Positions 1 to 8,666 of a DNA stretch of 64,000 nucleotides are shown in pieces. The notes beneath the pieces are model-generated. The model was not told the origin of the DNA and did not search any database. It was given only the letters and a program-made list of their open reading frames with translations. The stretch's first letter is position 1, and each line of letters begins with the position of its first letter. The stretch is from Actinomycetes bacterium (GTDB taxonomy: Bacteria > Actinomycetota > Coriobacteriia > Anaerosomatales > Anaerosomataceae): the NCBI GenBank assembly GCA_021372825.1, contig JAJFTR010000041.1:1-64000 (forward strand), read 5' to 3'. A program made the translations under genes and the position numbers.

Positions 1-1293
1 CAACATATCCCCATGCCGAGGCGTGCGACGGCGTTGATGAGGCGCCGTGCTGACTCCATGCTCGGATTCCGCCAGACGCGCCTCGAGCCGGCCGACGAGG
101 TTGATCAGCGGGATCGTGATGATCAAGTAGTAGCATGCGGCGACCACGTAAGGTGAGAGGTTCCCGGTTCGCGCCACGAAGTTCTGCGACCTCATCATCA
201 GTTCGAAGATGCCGACCGCGGCGAACAGCGCGGTGTCTTTGAACAGCAAGATGAACTCGGAGGTCATGGTCGGCAACACGCGACGCACCGTCTGCGGGAT
301 GATCACATGCCGCATCGCCTGCCAGTAGGTCATCCCCAGCGAAGACGCCGCCTCGAACTGACCCTTCGATATCGATTGGATGCCCGCGCGGAAGATCTCG
401 GCAAGGTATGCCGAAGAGTTGAATGCGAGGACCGCGACGGCAGAAGCAAAGTCCGGGAATCGGATGCCCGTCATCCGAAGGCCGATGAACACCACGTATA
501 TCTGCAGGAACAGCGGAGTGCCTCGGATGACGTTGATATACACGGAAGCGGGCCATCGAACCAGCGCGATCTTCGCCATCTTCATGAACGCGGTGAGAAG
601 ACCGCCCACAATGGCGATCGGGAACGCAACGAGTACGAGAGCGATCGAGAGCAGCCACCCCTCGAAGACGAGTGGGACCGCCTGCACAAGCTGCTGAGGA
701 CGCAAGAAAATGTTGAGGAACTTCACCGAGTTCCACGCCTTTACCCACGGCTGCTGATCGAGCCAGCGCGCGAGCATCTCGTCTCGGGCAGGCGTCTTGT
801 ACTCGAACGGCACACCTTCAGTCGTTCGCTTCTCCGACGTCACCACAGGCGTCGTCTCGACGGTGTAGTCCACCGATAGCTCATACGTGCCGCCAGTGAC
901 AGGAGTGACGACTTTGTACAGCTCGATGAAAAGGTTGCTCCCCGCCGGAACTGGTGTCGTGAACACGAGGCGGATCGTGCCGTCTGCCGCAGGTTCCTGC
1001 GCATAGTGCGCCTGTACGCGATCGAGCCCGCTCAGCAGCGTGACTTTGGCCGTCGATTCGGCGGTTTTGAAGCCCTCTGGGAAGATGAAAACCATCTCGG
1101 AAAGAGAAGCGTCCTCATCACTTACTGCCGTGAACGTGAACCTGGTCGGTTGGCCTCCAGTCTCTTCGTCGAGCGTGACCTTCGGATTGGTGAGCGCTGA
1201 GGCCGATACGGGAACCTGAAGGACTCCGAGAAGGATGGCCGCGGCGGCGAGGTCTCGGCAGACACGCCGCCATCTGGATCTACCGTACGTCAT
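1..1293 (-). CDS. Amino-acid ABC transporter permease with exported N-terminal domain (3' end beyond window)
   Basis: Inner-membrane subunit of a polar amino-acid uptake ABC transporter (HisM/GlnP type). The frame opens at an ATG at 1293 and stays open for 431 codons to the window edge, so the true C-terminus is not seen. Residues 1-33 look like a Sec signal, 34-195 like an exported beta-rich domain, and membrane segments start near residue 213. The ABC-coupling loop EAASSLGMTYWQAMRHV lies at 314-330. It follows the binding-protein gene in the same direction across a strong hairpin, so the two are probably one operon. The exported domain ahead of the permease is odd; most permeases of this family begin directly with the first membrane helix. 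What that domain does is not clear to me. Confidence 0.9.
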   Translation of the reverse strand, partial: MTYGRSRWRRVCRDLAAAAILLGVLQVPVSASALTNPKVTLDEETGGQPTRFTFTAVSDEDASLSEMVFIFPEGFKTAESTAKVTLLSGLDRVQAHYAQEPAADGTIRLVFTTPVPAGSNLFIELYKVVTPVTGGTYELSVDYTVETTPVVTSEKRTTEGVPFEYKTPARDEMLARWLDQQPWVKAWNSVKFLNIFLRPQQLVQAVPLVFEGWLLSIALVLVAFPIAIVGGLLTAFMKMAKIALVRWPASVYINVIRGTPLFLQIYVVFIGLRMTGIRFPDFASAVAVLAFNSSAYLAEIFRAGIQSISKGQFEAASSLGMTYWQAMRHVIIPQTVRRVLPTMTSEFILLFKDTALFAAVGIFELMMRSQNFVARTGNLSPYVVAACYYLIITIPLINLVGRLEARLAESEHGVSTAPHQRRRTPRHGDML

Positions 1294-1322
1294 CGACACC
1301 CCTTGTTCGTCGCTACATACGT

Positions 1323-1356
1323 GCGGGGGACTCCCGGTGCATCAGGAGTCCCCCGC
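1323..1356 (-). terminator. 12-bp stem-loop between binding-protein and permease genes
   Basis: A perfect 12-bp inverted repeat (1323-1334 with 1345-1356, 10-nt loop) lies between the stop of the binding-protein gene and the start of the permease gene. No T-run follows on the minus strand. It is therefore better read as a partial terminator or mRNA-stabilising hairpin that keeps the binding protein more abundant than the permease, as is common in such operons. Confidence 0.6.
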
Positions 1357-1389
1357 AGGATACACGCTACGAGCCTTGCCCGGCAGACC

Positions 1390-2223
1390 CTACTCGGCAG
1401 GAGGCTCGATGCCGAACCACTTCTTGTAGATCTCGGCGTACGTTCCATCGGCCTTGAGCTCGGCGAGCGCCTTGTTGATAGCAGCGGTGAGCCCGGGATT
1501 GTCCTTGCTCACGCCGAAGCCATACTGCTCCCCAGTCGGGATCTGAGCTACGATCTCCAGGCCACGGTCGTCTTGCTTGAGCAGCTCGGTCGTGACAGGA
1601 AGATCGTTCACTACCGCGTCGACGTTGCCCGCCGCAAGCGCCGCGAATGCATCAGTCGCATTCTTGAAGGGAACGAGTTGAGCATCTTTGATGCTCTCCT
1701 TCGCCCATGCCTCACCCGTCGTCCCTGACTGAACACCGATCTTCTTGCCCGCCAGGTCCTCGGGACCGGTGTAGGTCGAACCCTTCTTCATGGCGATCGA
1801 CTGGTTGGAATCGTAGTACGGATCAGTGAAGTCGATGAGTTCCTGACGATCAGGCTTGATCGTCATGCCCGAGGCGATCACGTCGAACTTGCCACCCGCC
1901 TGCAACGTCGAGATCAGCGTGTCGAATATCTCGGTCTTGAACTCGACCTTCAAGCCCAGCTTCTCGCCGATCGCGTTCATCAGGTCGACGTCGAACCCTT
2001 CGGCAACGTCTCCGTTCATGGACTCGAACGGCGGGAAAGCCGTATCCGAACCCACCAGGAGCTTACCTGGTTCGATCAACTTGATCTCGGAAGCCGGAGT
2101 CGTCGTACCCTCGCCCGTCGGTTCCTCTGCGGGCTGCTCCGTGGCACACCCCCCTAGCGCGAACACGCTCATGATGAGAGCGACGACGAGGAGCAGCGAA
2201 AACACCCTGCCGGTCCTGCTCAT
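1390..2223 (-). CDS. Amino-acid ABC transporter substrate-binding lipoprotein (family 3)
   Basis: Extracytoplasmic binding protein that should deliver an amino acid to the permease encoded just downstream. The start is placed at the ATG at 2223 because AGAGGAGG lies seven bases upstream and the protein then begins with a lipoprotein signal ending in the lipobox LGGC (about residues 22-25). After a Glu/Pro/Thr-rich linker the SBP_bac_3 fold follows, with typical motifs LLVGSDTAFPPFES, EGFDVDLMNAIGEKLGL and FDVIASGMTI. At 277 residues the length is normal for the family. The substrate cannot be fixed from the sequence; polar amino acids are likely. Confidence 0.93.
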   Translation of the reverse strand: MSRTGRVFSLLLVVALIMSVFALGGCATEQPAEEPTGEGTTTPASEIKLIEPGKLLVGSDTAFPPFESMNGDVAEGFDVDLMNAIGEKLGLKVEFKTEIFDTLISTLQAGGKFDVIASGMTIKPDRQELIDFTDPYYDSNQSIAMKKGSTYTGPEDLAGKKIGVQSGTTGEAWAKESIKDAQLVPFKNATDAFAALAAGNVDAVVNDLPVTTELLKQDDRGLEIVAQIPTGEQYGFGVSKDNPGLTAAINKALAELKADGTYAEIYKKWFGIEPPAE

Positions 2224-2362
2224 GGATCCTCCTCTGATTGCCCTATGAAGCGAGCGTCTGCTTGGCGCTCTTTGCCACCGACGCTGCATAACTATAGCGC
2301 AATTCAACTTCGCTCATGTGAAGCTGGTGATGATGATACATGCTCATCACCGCAATATGCAA

Positions 2363-2390
2363 TAATGCCCGCGAGCCAGCGCGGGCATTA
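2363..2390 (-). terminator. Probable terminator after the second binding-protein gene
   Basis: A perfect 10-bp stem (2363-2372 with 2381-2390, 8-nt loop) sits just past the stop of the gene ending at 2414. The minus-strand sequence after the stem begins TTGCAT, a weak T-tract. It separates the two binding-protein transcription units. Confidence 0.6.
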
Positions 2391-2413
2391 CGTCTATTCA
2401 TGCAACACACGCC

Positions 2414-3283
2414 TCACGGAGTGGCGCTCGACTCCGTTGAGGCTGTGCGAAGCTGAGGGAGGGAACCCACCCACTTGGTCCGTATCGTGTCCAGCACACC
2501 GTCAGCCGCAAGCACATCGAGGACGTCTCTCACCGTCTTCTCGAGTTCAGTCGCATCCTTGGCGACCGAGACACCGAGCGGAACCGCGGGTGCGAGTTGG
2601 CCGGCATATCTCACGCGTGGGAGATCGCGCGTGAGATATGCGCCGACGATCGCGTCTCCCGCAACCACATCAACCTCACCGGCCTCAAGAGCTTGGAAAG
2701 CGGCGCGCAGCGAGTCGTACTCCTTCGCGAAGCCCTCACCATAATCCGACTCGAGCTTCCACCACGCTGCTGATTCCTTCTGAGCCCCCACTCGAAGCGC
2801 ACCGAGGTCCGCTGGATCGACCTCGCCCACGCCGGACGCGTTGCTCGTCGCGTCAGCGGTGGCGGAGCTCGCCAGAGAGAACAGCGCCGGGCCATCGCTT
2901 ACGTAGGATCCCGCGACTGTCACATCCGCGAGGATGGCGTCAGTGATGGGCATGGCGGCAAGCGCGATGTCGATCTTACCGGACTCCAATGCCGACGCGA
3001 TCTCTGAAGGTGAGACATCGACGAGGTTGAGTTCCAGCCCGAGCCGGTCCGCTATGGCGGCGGCGACGTCGACATCCAGCCCTACCTCGTGTCCCTCATC
3101 CACTCCTGCGAAAGGCGGGTAGCCCATGTCGACGCCGGCTTTGAGGATTCCTTCGGTGGAGATCATCGGAGGCGCCACCTTCGGCGCGACGGCAGGTTCC
3201 TTCGGCGTACTACTGCAGCCGAAGAGCGCCATAGCCACGATCACGGCCGAAACAACAAGCGGCACTCTCCCACGTCGCAGCAT
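2414..3283 (-). CDS. Second family-3 substrate-binding lipoprotein
   Basis: A 289-residue solute-binding lipoprotein of the SBP_bac_3 family. The ATG at 3283 has GGAGG nine bases upstream. The N-terminus is a lipoprotein signal with lipobox LFGC at about residues 20-23. Family motifs include ILKAGVDMGYPPFAGVDE, VGLDVDVAAAIADRLGL and KIDIALAAMPITDAI. No permease or ATPase gene is next to it; it either shares the neighbouring transporter or works in sensing. It is only distantly similar to the binding protein at 1390-2223. A long leader (3284-3578) with possible RNA structure precedes it. The ligand is unknown. Confidence 0.88.
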   Translation of the reverse strand: MLRRGRVPLVVSAVIVAMALFGCSSTPKEPAVAPKVAPPMISTEGILKAGVDMGYPPFAGVDEGHEVGLDVDVAAAIADRLGLELNLVDVSPSEIASALESGKIDIALAAMPITDAILADVTVAGSYVSDGPALFSLASSATADATSNASGVGEVDPADLGALRVGAQKESAAWWKLESDYGEGFAKEYDSLRAAFQALEAGEVDVVAGDAIVGAYLTRDLPRVRYAGQLAPAVPLGVSVAKDATELEKTVRDVLDVLAADGVLDTIRTKWVGSLPQLRTASTESSATP

Positions 3284-3294
3284 CTATGCCTCCT

Positions 3295-3375
3295 ATCCGA
3301 GCAACCGGCGCTTCCATCCGGCTGACCTGGTCTTTGGCCCCACACTCGCGTACTGGGACTTCCGCTTGATACTGT
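3295..3375 (-). promoter_or_regulatory. Possible structured 5' leader, distantly like a class-I c-di-GMP (GEMM) riboswitch
   Basis: The 295-base gap 3284-3578 holds no gene that I can support. Next to the ribosome site of the binding-protein gene, the minus strand has a stem capped by GCGA (a GNRA loop), then CCAAAGACC, then GATGGAAGCGCCGGTTGC. Short complementary blocks close the element (ATC..AGC with GCT..GAT) directly before AGGAGG. This order of parts resembles the GEMM-I layout, but the usual GGCAAACC block is replaced by GCGGAAGTCCC, so the assignment is weak. A second small stem lies at 3505-3520. Confidence 0.22.
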
Positions 3376-3578
3376 CTCACTACCGGTCCTCTCGCCCGCG
3401 TGAACGCGGACGGTACGACTTACCCCTAAGGCGCGCCATGCTCACACGCCGGCCGTGCCGCACGTGCTTACGTGGATCCCTTCGGCCGCGCCTACCTTGG
3501 ACTAGGGTGCCGGAGCACCCGCAACCACAGACCCGGATGGAAGCACACAGAAGTGTAGCAGATGGACTGCCATGTCAT

Positions 3579-4250
3579 TCACGCGTGCGCAAGCACCGCC
3601 GCTCGCACCTCTTCGGCCCCCGCCGCGAGCAACGCCTCGGATGCCGCATCAAGAGTGGCTCCTGTCGTCATCACGTCGTCCACCAGGACGATGCGCCTGG
3701 GTACCGGACCGTCACCGATGACAGTGAAGGCCCCGGACATGTTCTCAAGACGTGCAACTCGTCCAAGGTCGCGCTGGTCTCGCCGGGCTCCAACGGCAAG
3801 CAGCGTGACCACCGGGGCATCCAGAGTGACTGCGACTGCTCGTGCGAGCGGCAGCGTGTGGTCGAATCCCCGGCGGCGACGCGCCGTTCGTGTCGGAGGA
3901 ACTGCGACGACCGCCTCGGGCCAGCCTTGCCACTCCTCCACGGCATGGGCCAGCAGGTCGCCGAGCAACGCCGCGTATCGACGCTCTCCCCCGTCTTTGT
4001 ACACGGTGATCACCCGCGAGAGCGGGGTTTCGAGCGGTCCCACGCTCCGTGTGGCCGAGAAGCTCACCGGACGCTGAGAACAACGCGGGCACCGCAGTGC
4101 CCCGTCGACCTCACCGCACCGTGGACACACCGTCGACGAATCGGTACGCACGATTCGGCTCATGCACTGCGGACAAAGCGTGTGCCCAGGCAGGTCACAC
4201 CCTGCGCAGCGGATTGGTGCGATCAGTTCGAGCAGACTCCAACGCAGCAT
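3579..4250 (-). CDS. comF: ComF-family phosphoribosyltransferase-like protein
   Basis: A 223-residue ComF homologue, linked in other bacteria to DNA uptake; the exact reaction is not settled. Start ATG at 4250 is supported by GGGAGGGGG upstream. The N-terminal third has zinc-finger-like Cys pairs (CAGCDLPGHTLCPQC and CPRCGEVDGALRCPRC), and the C-terminal half has the PRTase loop VLVDDVMTTGATLDAASEAL preceded by GFDHTLPLARAVA. It is the last gene of the run that starts at 8605 and follows the AEC transporter by 22 bases. No other competence gene is visible in the window. Confidence 0.92.
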   Translation of the reverse strand: MLRWSLLELIAPIRCAGCDLPGHTLCPQCMSRIVRTDSSTVCPRCGEVDGALRCPRCSQRPVSFSATRSVGPLETPLSRVITVYKDGGERRYAALLGDLLAHAVEEWQGWPEAVVAVPPTRTARRRRGFDHTLPLARAVAVTLDAPVVTLLAVGARRDQRDLGRVARLENMSGAFTVIGDGPVPRRIVLVDDVMTTGATLDAASEALLAAGAEEVRAAVLAHA

Positions 4251-4272
4251 GACGCCCCCTCCCGGGAGCGTC

Positions 4273-5184
4273 TCAGCCCACCAGCACTTGCAGCAGTGGG
4301 ATCGTGACGATCGCCCCCACCGTCGTGACCAAGATCGCAGAAGCGATGAGGTCGACATCAAGTCTGAACCGTGTGCCGACCACCACGGTGAGCATCATCG
4401 AGGGTACCCCGGCCTCGAGTACGAGGACCCTCACCGAGGCAGGGTCGGCAAGCAGCAGCGTGCCCAACCCCCACGCCAGCAGCGGCAGCACCAGCAGCTT
4501 GATGGCTGCGATAGCTGAGACGACCGGCAAGTGCTCCCTAAGGCGTCCTGGCTGGAGCGACAACCCTACGGACACCATGATGAGCGGCACAACAAGCTTA
4601 CCGAGGACACCTAGCCAATCCATCACCGCTGACGGAACAGGAACTGAACGCAGGACAAGCGCCACGGCCAACGCGATGAACGGCGGGAAAGTCACGATCT
4701 CTTTGATGGGGTTCACCTTGAGCCCGTGCTCGCCGAAACGGCTTGCCACCATAGAGCCGATGGTCACGATTGCCGCGGTGTTCCCGAAGATGTCGTAGAA
4801 GATCGCTCGCACCAGGCCAGGATCCCCCAATAGAGCGGATGCCACCGGGTAGCCGATGTACCCCGTGTTGCCGAAAGCGGCCGCAAGCAGGAAGGCTCCC
4901 GCAGCTGCGCCTTGCAGCTTCAGCAGCCGCACGCAGACCCAGGCGAGTGCCAGTCCGGATACCGCGATCACCCAGCCCAAAGCAGGAATCGCCACAAGCT
5001 CAAGGCTCACCTCGGCGGGCTGCACCGTGGTGAAGACGAGGGCAGGAAGCGCGACGTAGATGAGCACGGTGTTGAGCGGTTTAGCATCGTTCGGGGAGAG
5101 CATTCCCGTCAGACGCAGCGCGACGCCGATTGCGACGTAACCCAACACCCCGAAGATGACCGATGCGAGCGCAGCGATTGACAC
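4273..5184 (-). CDS. AEC-family (auxin efflux carrier-like) membrane transporter
   Basis: Integral membrane carrier of about 303 residues with some ten hydrophobic segments. The family moves small organic acids or related solutes; bacterial substrates are mostly unknown. The GTG at 5184 is chosen because TAGGAG lies five bases upstream, and the longer reading would run into the mtnA end. Recognisable pieces are FGNTGYIGYPVASALLG in the first half and a symmetric second bundle. It starts nine bases after the mtnA stop, so it belongs to the salvage operon, which suggests, without proof, export or import of a methionine-salvage by-product. Confidence 0.85.
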   Translation of the reverse strand: MSIAALASVIFGVLGYVAIGVALRLTGMLSPNDAKPLNTVLIYVALPALVFTTVQPAEVSLELVAIPALGWVIAVSGLALAWVCVRLLKLQGAAAGAFLLAAAFGNTGYIGYPVASALLGDPGLVRAIFYDIFGNTAAIVTIGSMVASRFGEHGLKVNPIKEIVTFPPFIALAVALVLRSVPVPSAVMDWLGVLGKLVVPLIMVSVGLSLQPGRLREHLPVVSAIAAIKLLVLPLLAWGLGTLLLADPASVRVLVLEAGVPSMMLTVVVGTRFRLDVDLIASAILVTTVGAIVTIPLLQVLVG

Positions 5185-5192
5185 TGATGCTC

Positions 5193-6416
5193 CTACAGCT
5201 CGTGGATCGCTCCCGACCCGTCGCACGCTACCGCAAGCGCGTCACCATAAGGCTTTCGGGCCACGCCACGCTCCGTGATGATCGCAGTGACGTAGTCAGC
5301 GGGAGTGACGTCGAACGCAGGATTGTGCACTTCCACGTTCGGTGGGGCGACCCGGAACCACCCATCGAACCGGTATGCCGCCCCTTTCCGGTCGATCTGC
5401 AGCTGGTGGCCCTTTTGGAGAGGCAGGTCATAGGGCCCAGCGGCTGTGAGCGTGTCGAACGCGCGTGATACTGCTGGCGTGTCCGGCTCGATGATGCCCG
5501 TGACGGTCAGTCCCGTCACCTCACGCGGGTCGCGTTGCTCGATCACGATCTCATCGCCGGAGCGAAGCGTAAGGTCGACCGTGGAGGTCGGAGCTGCCAC
5601 GTAGAAGGGGATCCCGTGCTCCTTGCACAGCACCGCGAGCCCGTACGTACCGATCTTGTTGGCGACATCCCCGTTAGCCGCGATCCTATCGGCCCCCACG
5701 ATCACCGCGTCGACCAACCCTGCGCGCATGATGCTTGCGGCCACGTTGTCGGCGATAAGCTTGAACGGAATCCCTGCAAGCTTGAGCTCCCACGCGGTCA
5801 GACGTGCGCCCTGTAGGACCGGACGCGTCTCGTCGACCCATACGCCCTCGATCTTGCCCTGCTCATACGCCGAGAAGATGACGCCCAACGCCGTCCCGTA
5901 GTACGCCGTCGCAAGCGAGCCTGCGTTGCAGTGGGTGAGCACCCGGCTCCCCGGACCGAGCAGAGCCGCGCCGTTGGCCCCGATCATCCGATTACGCTTC
6001 TCGTCTTCGGCTCGCACATCGAGCGCCTCTTGAAGGATCATCTCGCGCAGACGCTCCAACTCCACGTCGGCGTGAGCGTGCGCGAACCGCTTCATGCGCT
6101 CCGCGCCCCAGGCGAGGTTGACGGCGGTCGGACGGGTCCCCGCGATCTCATCGGCCACGCGGTCCAGAGCCGAGAGGAACTCTGCGGTATCGTCGATGGA
6201 CGCGCCCTCGGTGGTCGCCCACAGGGCCACCCCTAAGGCGGCCGCGACGCCAAGGGCAGGTGCGCCGCGCACCGCCATACCTCGAATCGCGTGACACAGC
6301 CCTTCGTATGTGTTGCACGCGAGCAGATCACCTTGCAGGGGCAGACGGGACTGGTCGACCAAGTAGACCTTGCCGTCTTCCCACCAGATCGTGCGCGGGA
6401 TGTCCTCTATGCCCAT
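5193..6416 (-). CDS. mtnA: S-methyl-5-thioribose-1-phosphate isomerase
   Basis: Converts 5-methylthioribose-1-phosphate to 5-methylthioribulose-1-phosphate in methionine salvage. Residues 49-56 carry VRGAPALG, catalytic Cys163 lies in THCNAGSLAT, and catalytic Asp243 in GADRIAANGDVANKIGTY. The C-terminal NPAFDVTPADYVTAIITERG is also intact. The protein is 407 residues against about 340-360 for relatives; the excess is a stretch of roughly 50 residues (about 302-355) between EVTG and VAPPNVEV. CAGGAG precedes the ATG at 6416. The gene lies between ahcY and the AEC transporter in one direction. Confidence 0.95.
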   Translation of the reverse strand: MGIEDIPRTIWWEDGKVYLVDQSRLPLQGDLLACNTYEGLCHAIRGMAVRGAPALGVAAALGVALWATTEGASIDDTAEFLSALDRVADEIAGTRPTAVNLAWGAERMKRFAHAHADVELERLREMILQEALDVRAEDEKRNRMIGANGAALLGPGSRVLTHCNAGSLATAYYGTALGVIFSAYEQGKIEGVWVDETRPVLQGARLTAWELKLAGIPFKLIADNVAASIMRAGLVDAVIVGADRIAANGDVANKIGTYGLAVLCKEHGIPFYVAAPTSTVDLTLRSGDEIVIEQRDPREVTGLTVTGIIEPDTPAVSRAFDTLTAAGPYDLPLQKGHQLQIDRKGAAYRFDGWFRVAPPNVEVHNPAFDVTPADYVTAIITERGVARKPYGDALAVACDGSGAIHEL

Positions 6417-6437
6417 TCACGTCTCCTGACACGGACA

Positions 6438-6463
6438 CGGGCCGACAGCTTGCCGTCGGCCCG
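6438..6463 (-). terminator. Intergenic stem-loop between ahcY and mtnA
   Basis: A perfect 9-bp GC-rich stem (6438-6446 with 6455-6463, 8-nt loop) lies between the ahcY stop and the mtnA ribosome site. There is no T-run after it, so it may be an mRNA-processing or attenuation hairpin inside the operon rather than a full stop. Confidence 0.45.
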
Positions 6464-6481
6464 CTTCCTGCTGACGTCGAC

Positions 6482-7741
6482 CTAGACGGTGCCTTCTTGC
6501 CACGAGTTCAGGTACGCCCGCTGCTTCTCGGACAGCGCATCGATGCGGACGCCCATCGACGCCAGCTTGAGCCTCGCGATCGTCGAATCGATGTCTGCCG
6601 GCACGCCGTGGACACCCGGCGTCATCTCCTCGGCATTCTTCACCATGTACTCGGCGCACAGCGCCTGGTTGGCGAAGCTCATGTCCATCACCGAGGCGGA
6701 ATGCCCTTCGGCCGCCGAGAGGTTGACGAGCCTGCCGTCGGCAAGCAGGTACACTCTCCGGCCGTCGGCGAACACGAACTCCTCCACGAAGGGACGCACT
6801 TCCCGAGACGACACTGCCTTCTCACGCAAGTGCGGGATATCGATCTCCACGTTGAAGTGCCCGGAGTTGGCGATGATGGCTCCGTCTTTCATGACAGCGA
6901 AGTGCGCCGAGTCGATCACGTCCGTATCGCCAGTCACGGTGACCCACACATCGGCGATCGCCGCCGCCTCGACGCTCGGCATCACACGATAGCCGTCCAT
7001 CACGGCTTCGAGTGCGCGCAACGGATCGACCTCGCAGACGACCACGTTGGCGCCCATCCCCTCGGCGCGCATCGCTACTCCGCGGCCGCAGTAGCCATAC
7101 CCCGAGACGACGAACGTCTTGCCCGCGAGCAGGATGTTCGTGGCGCGCATGATCGCGTCCACCGTCGATTGGCCAGTGCCGTACCGGTTGTCGAACAGGT
7201 GCTTGGTCATGGCGTCGTTCACCGCGATGATCGGGTAGCGCAAGGCTCCGTCGGCGGCCATCGCTTTCAGGCGGATGACCCCCGTTGTCGTCTCCTCGGT
7301 ACCCCCGATGATGTCGGCAAGGGCCTCGGTGCGCTGCGCATGGATGCGCCCCACCACATCGGCTCCGTCATCCATCGTGATCTGGGGCTTGTGCTCGATC
7401 GCTGCGTCGATATGCGCGTAGTACGTGCCGGTGTCCTCACCCTTGATCGCGTACGTGCGCACCCCGTAGTGCTGCACAAGCGCAGCTGCCACGTCGTCTT
7501 GCGTCGAGAGCGGGTTGCTGGCGCACAGCACCGCGTCCGCGCCCGCGGCCTTGAGCGTACGCATCAGGTTGGCCGTCTCGGTCGTCACATGCAGACACGC
7601 GCTCACGCGTACGCCTGCCAGCGGTTTCTCGGCCTCGAAACGCTCGCGGATGCTCGCGAGCACCGGCATGTCCCGATCGGCCCACTCGATACGCGCCTTG
7701 CCAAGATCAGAAAGCGAGAGGTCCTTGACGTCGAAGTCCAT
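6482..7741 (-). CDS. ahcY: Adenosylhomocysteinase (SAH hydrolase)
   Basis: Reversibly splits S-adenosylhomocysteine to homocysteine and adenosine, removing the product inhibitor of methyltransferases. ATG at 7741 starts [20 protein letters not shown], as in relatives, with AAAGGA upstream. Motifs seen: [32 protein letters not shown] (substrate site), and the NAD-binding [20 protein letters not shown]. At 419 residues it is of the shorter form typical of thermophiles and archaea and lacks the long C-terminal Lys-Tyr tail of the animal type. It lies between the nucleoside phosphorylase and mtnA in one operon, a setting that fits SAH and methylthioadenosine clearance. Confidence 0.96.
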   Translation of the reverse strand: MDFDVKDLSLSDLGKARIEWADRDMPVLASIRERFEAEKPLAGVRVSACLHVTTETANLMRTLKAAGADAVLCASNPLSTQDDVAAALVQHYGVRTYAIKGEDTGTYYAHIDAAIEHKPQITMDDGADVVGRIHAQRTEALADIIGGTEETTTGVIRLKAMAADGALRYPIIAVNDAMTKHLFDNRYGTGQSTVDAIMRATNILLAGKTFVVSGYGYCGRGVAMRAEGMGANVVVCEVDPLRALEAVMDGYRVMPSVEAAAIADVWVTVTGDTDVIDSAHFAVMKDGAIIANSGHFNVEIDIPHLREKAVSSREVRPFVEEFVFADGRRVYLLADGRLVNLSAAEGHSASVMDMSFANQALCAEYMVKNAEEMTPGVHGVPADIDSTIARLKLASMGVRIDALSEKQRAYLNSWQEGTV

Positions 7742-7786
7742 GGAGGTCCTTTCAAAGCGGGTGCGCACCGGTTACCCGGTGAAGGT

Positions 7787-8605
7787 TCACAACCGTTGCA
7801 GTATACCAAGCATCAGCGCGCCGAGCGTCTCGCCCGCGGCCCTGCCCGCTTCAAGCACCTCTTCGTGAGAAAGCCCTGCCCCCGCGGCAACGTTCGTGAC
7901 CAGTGAGAATCCCAGCACGCGCAATCCGAGCGCCCGGGCGGCGATCACCTCGGGCACGGTCGACATGCCCACCACGTCCGCACCGATGCGCTCAAGATAG
8001 CGCACTTCCGCAGCCGTCTCGTAGCTCGGGCCAAGAAGGCCCGCGTACACGCCTTCCTGCAGGGCGACGCCGCGCTCGGCAGCCACCGCGCGAGCGAGCG
8101 CGATAAGCTCTGGGTCGTAGGCATCCCTCATCGGCACGAAGGGGACCCCACCCGCGGGGCCGGGCCAGCCGATCAGCGGGTTGGTCCCCATCAGGTTGAT
8201 GTGGTCGGAGATAAGGACGATGTCGCCGGCTGCAAGCTCGTGTGAGACAGCTCCCGCAGCGTTCGTGACGATCAAGACCTCGCAGCCGACAGCCGCCGCC
8301 AGACGCGCAGGGTACGCCGCATCCAGCGCGCTCACACCCTGGTACTGATGAGCCCGGCCAGCGAAGAGCACCACTTCCACGCCCGCCAGACGGCCGATGC
8401 GCAGCTCCCCCGCATGCCCCGCCACCGGACCCGTCGCGGGGAAGCCCTGCAGACCGGAATACGGGACGATCGCTGGATCTTCAACGCACGCGGCGACACC
8501 AGACAGCCCGCTGCCGAGAACGGCGGCGACGCGTGGAGGCTCTCCCGCGAGGTCCCTCACACGCCTCACGTCAGCGACAGGCACCTCAAGTGAAACAGCA
8601 GGCAT
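7787..8605 (-). CDS. Purine nucleoside phosphorylase (trimeric type I), possibly acting on methylthio-nucleosides
   Basis: Phosphorolyses purine nucleosides to base and ribose-1-phosphate. GGAGG seven bases before the ATG at 8605 decides the start. Signatures of trimeric PNPs are present: AAVLGSGLSGVA, VVLFAGRAHQYQG, VTNAAGAVSHELAAGDIVLI, GPSYETAAEVRYL and VGMSTVPEVIAARALG, with SLVTNVAAG near the end. It is the first gene of the operon PNP-ahcY-mtnA. Because MtnA needs methylthioribose-1-phosphate and no other phosphorylase is present here, this enzyme may also take methylthioadenosine or methylthioinosine; that is inference from context only. Confidence 0.92.
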   Translation of the reverse strand: MPAVSLEVPVADVRRVRDLAGEPPRVAAVLGSGLSGVAACVEDPAIVPYSGLQGFPATGPVAGHAGELRIGRLAGVEVVLFAGRAHQYQGVSALDAAYPARLAAAVGCEVLIVTNAAGAVSHELAAGDIVLISDHINLMGTNPLIGWPGPAGGVPFVPMRDAYDPELIALARAVAAERGVALQEGVYAGLLGPSYETAAEVRYLERIGADVVGMSTVPEVIAARALGLRVLGFSLVTNVAAGAGLSHEEVLEAGRAAGETLGALMLGILQRL

Positions 8606-8666
8606 CGCCACCTCCGAACACACAGTGCCGCACAACAGCTCCGGACATCGAATCTCGCGTGCGCGT

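Noticed and set aside
3295-3375. SRP (4.5S-like) RNA, because of GGATGGAAGC near a GTCAG block
   Set aside because: The symmetric and asymmetric loops of SRP helix 8 do not form, and the segment lies in the leader of a protein gene.
6260-7906. A 548-codon open frame on the + strand opposite ahcY and mtnA
   Set aside because: Antisense shadow of ahcY; no domain, no ribosome site, unusual His/Arg content.
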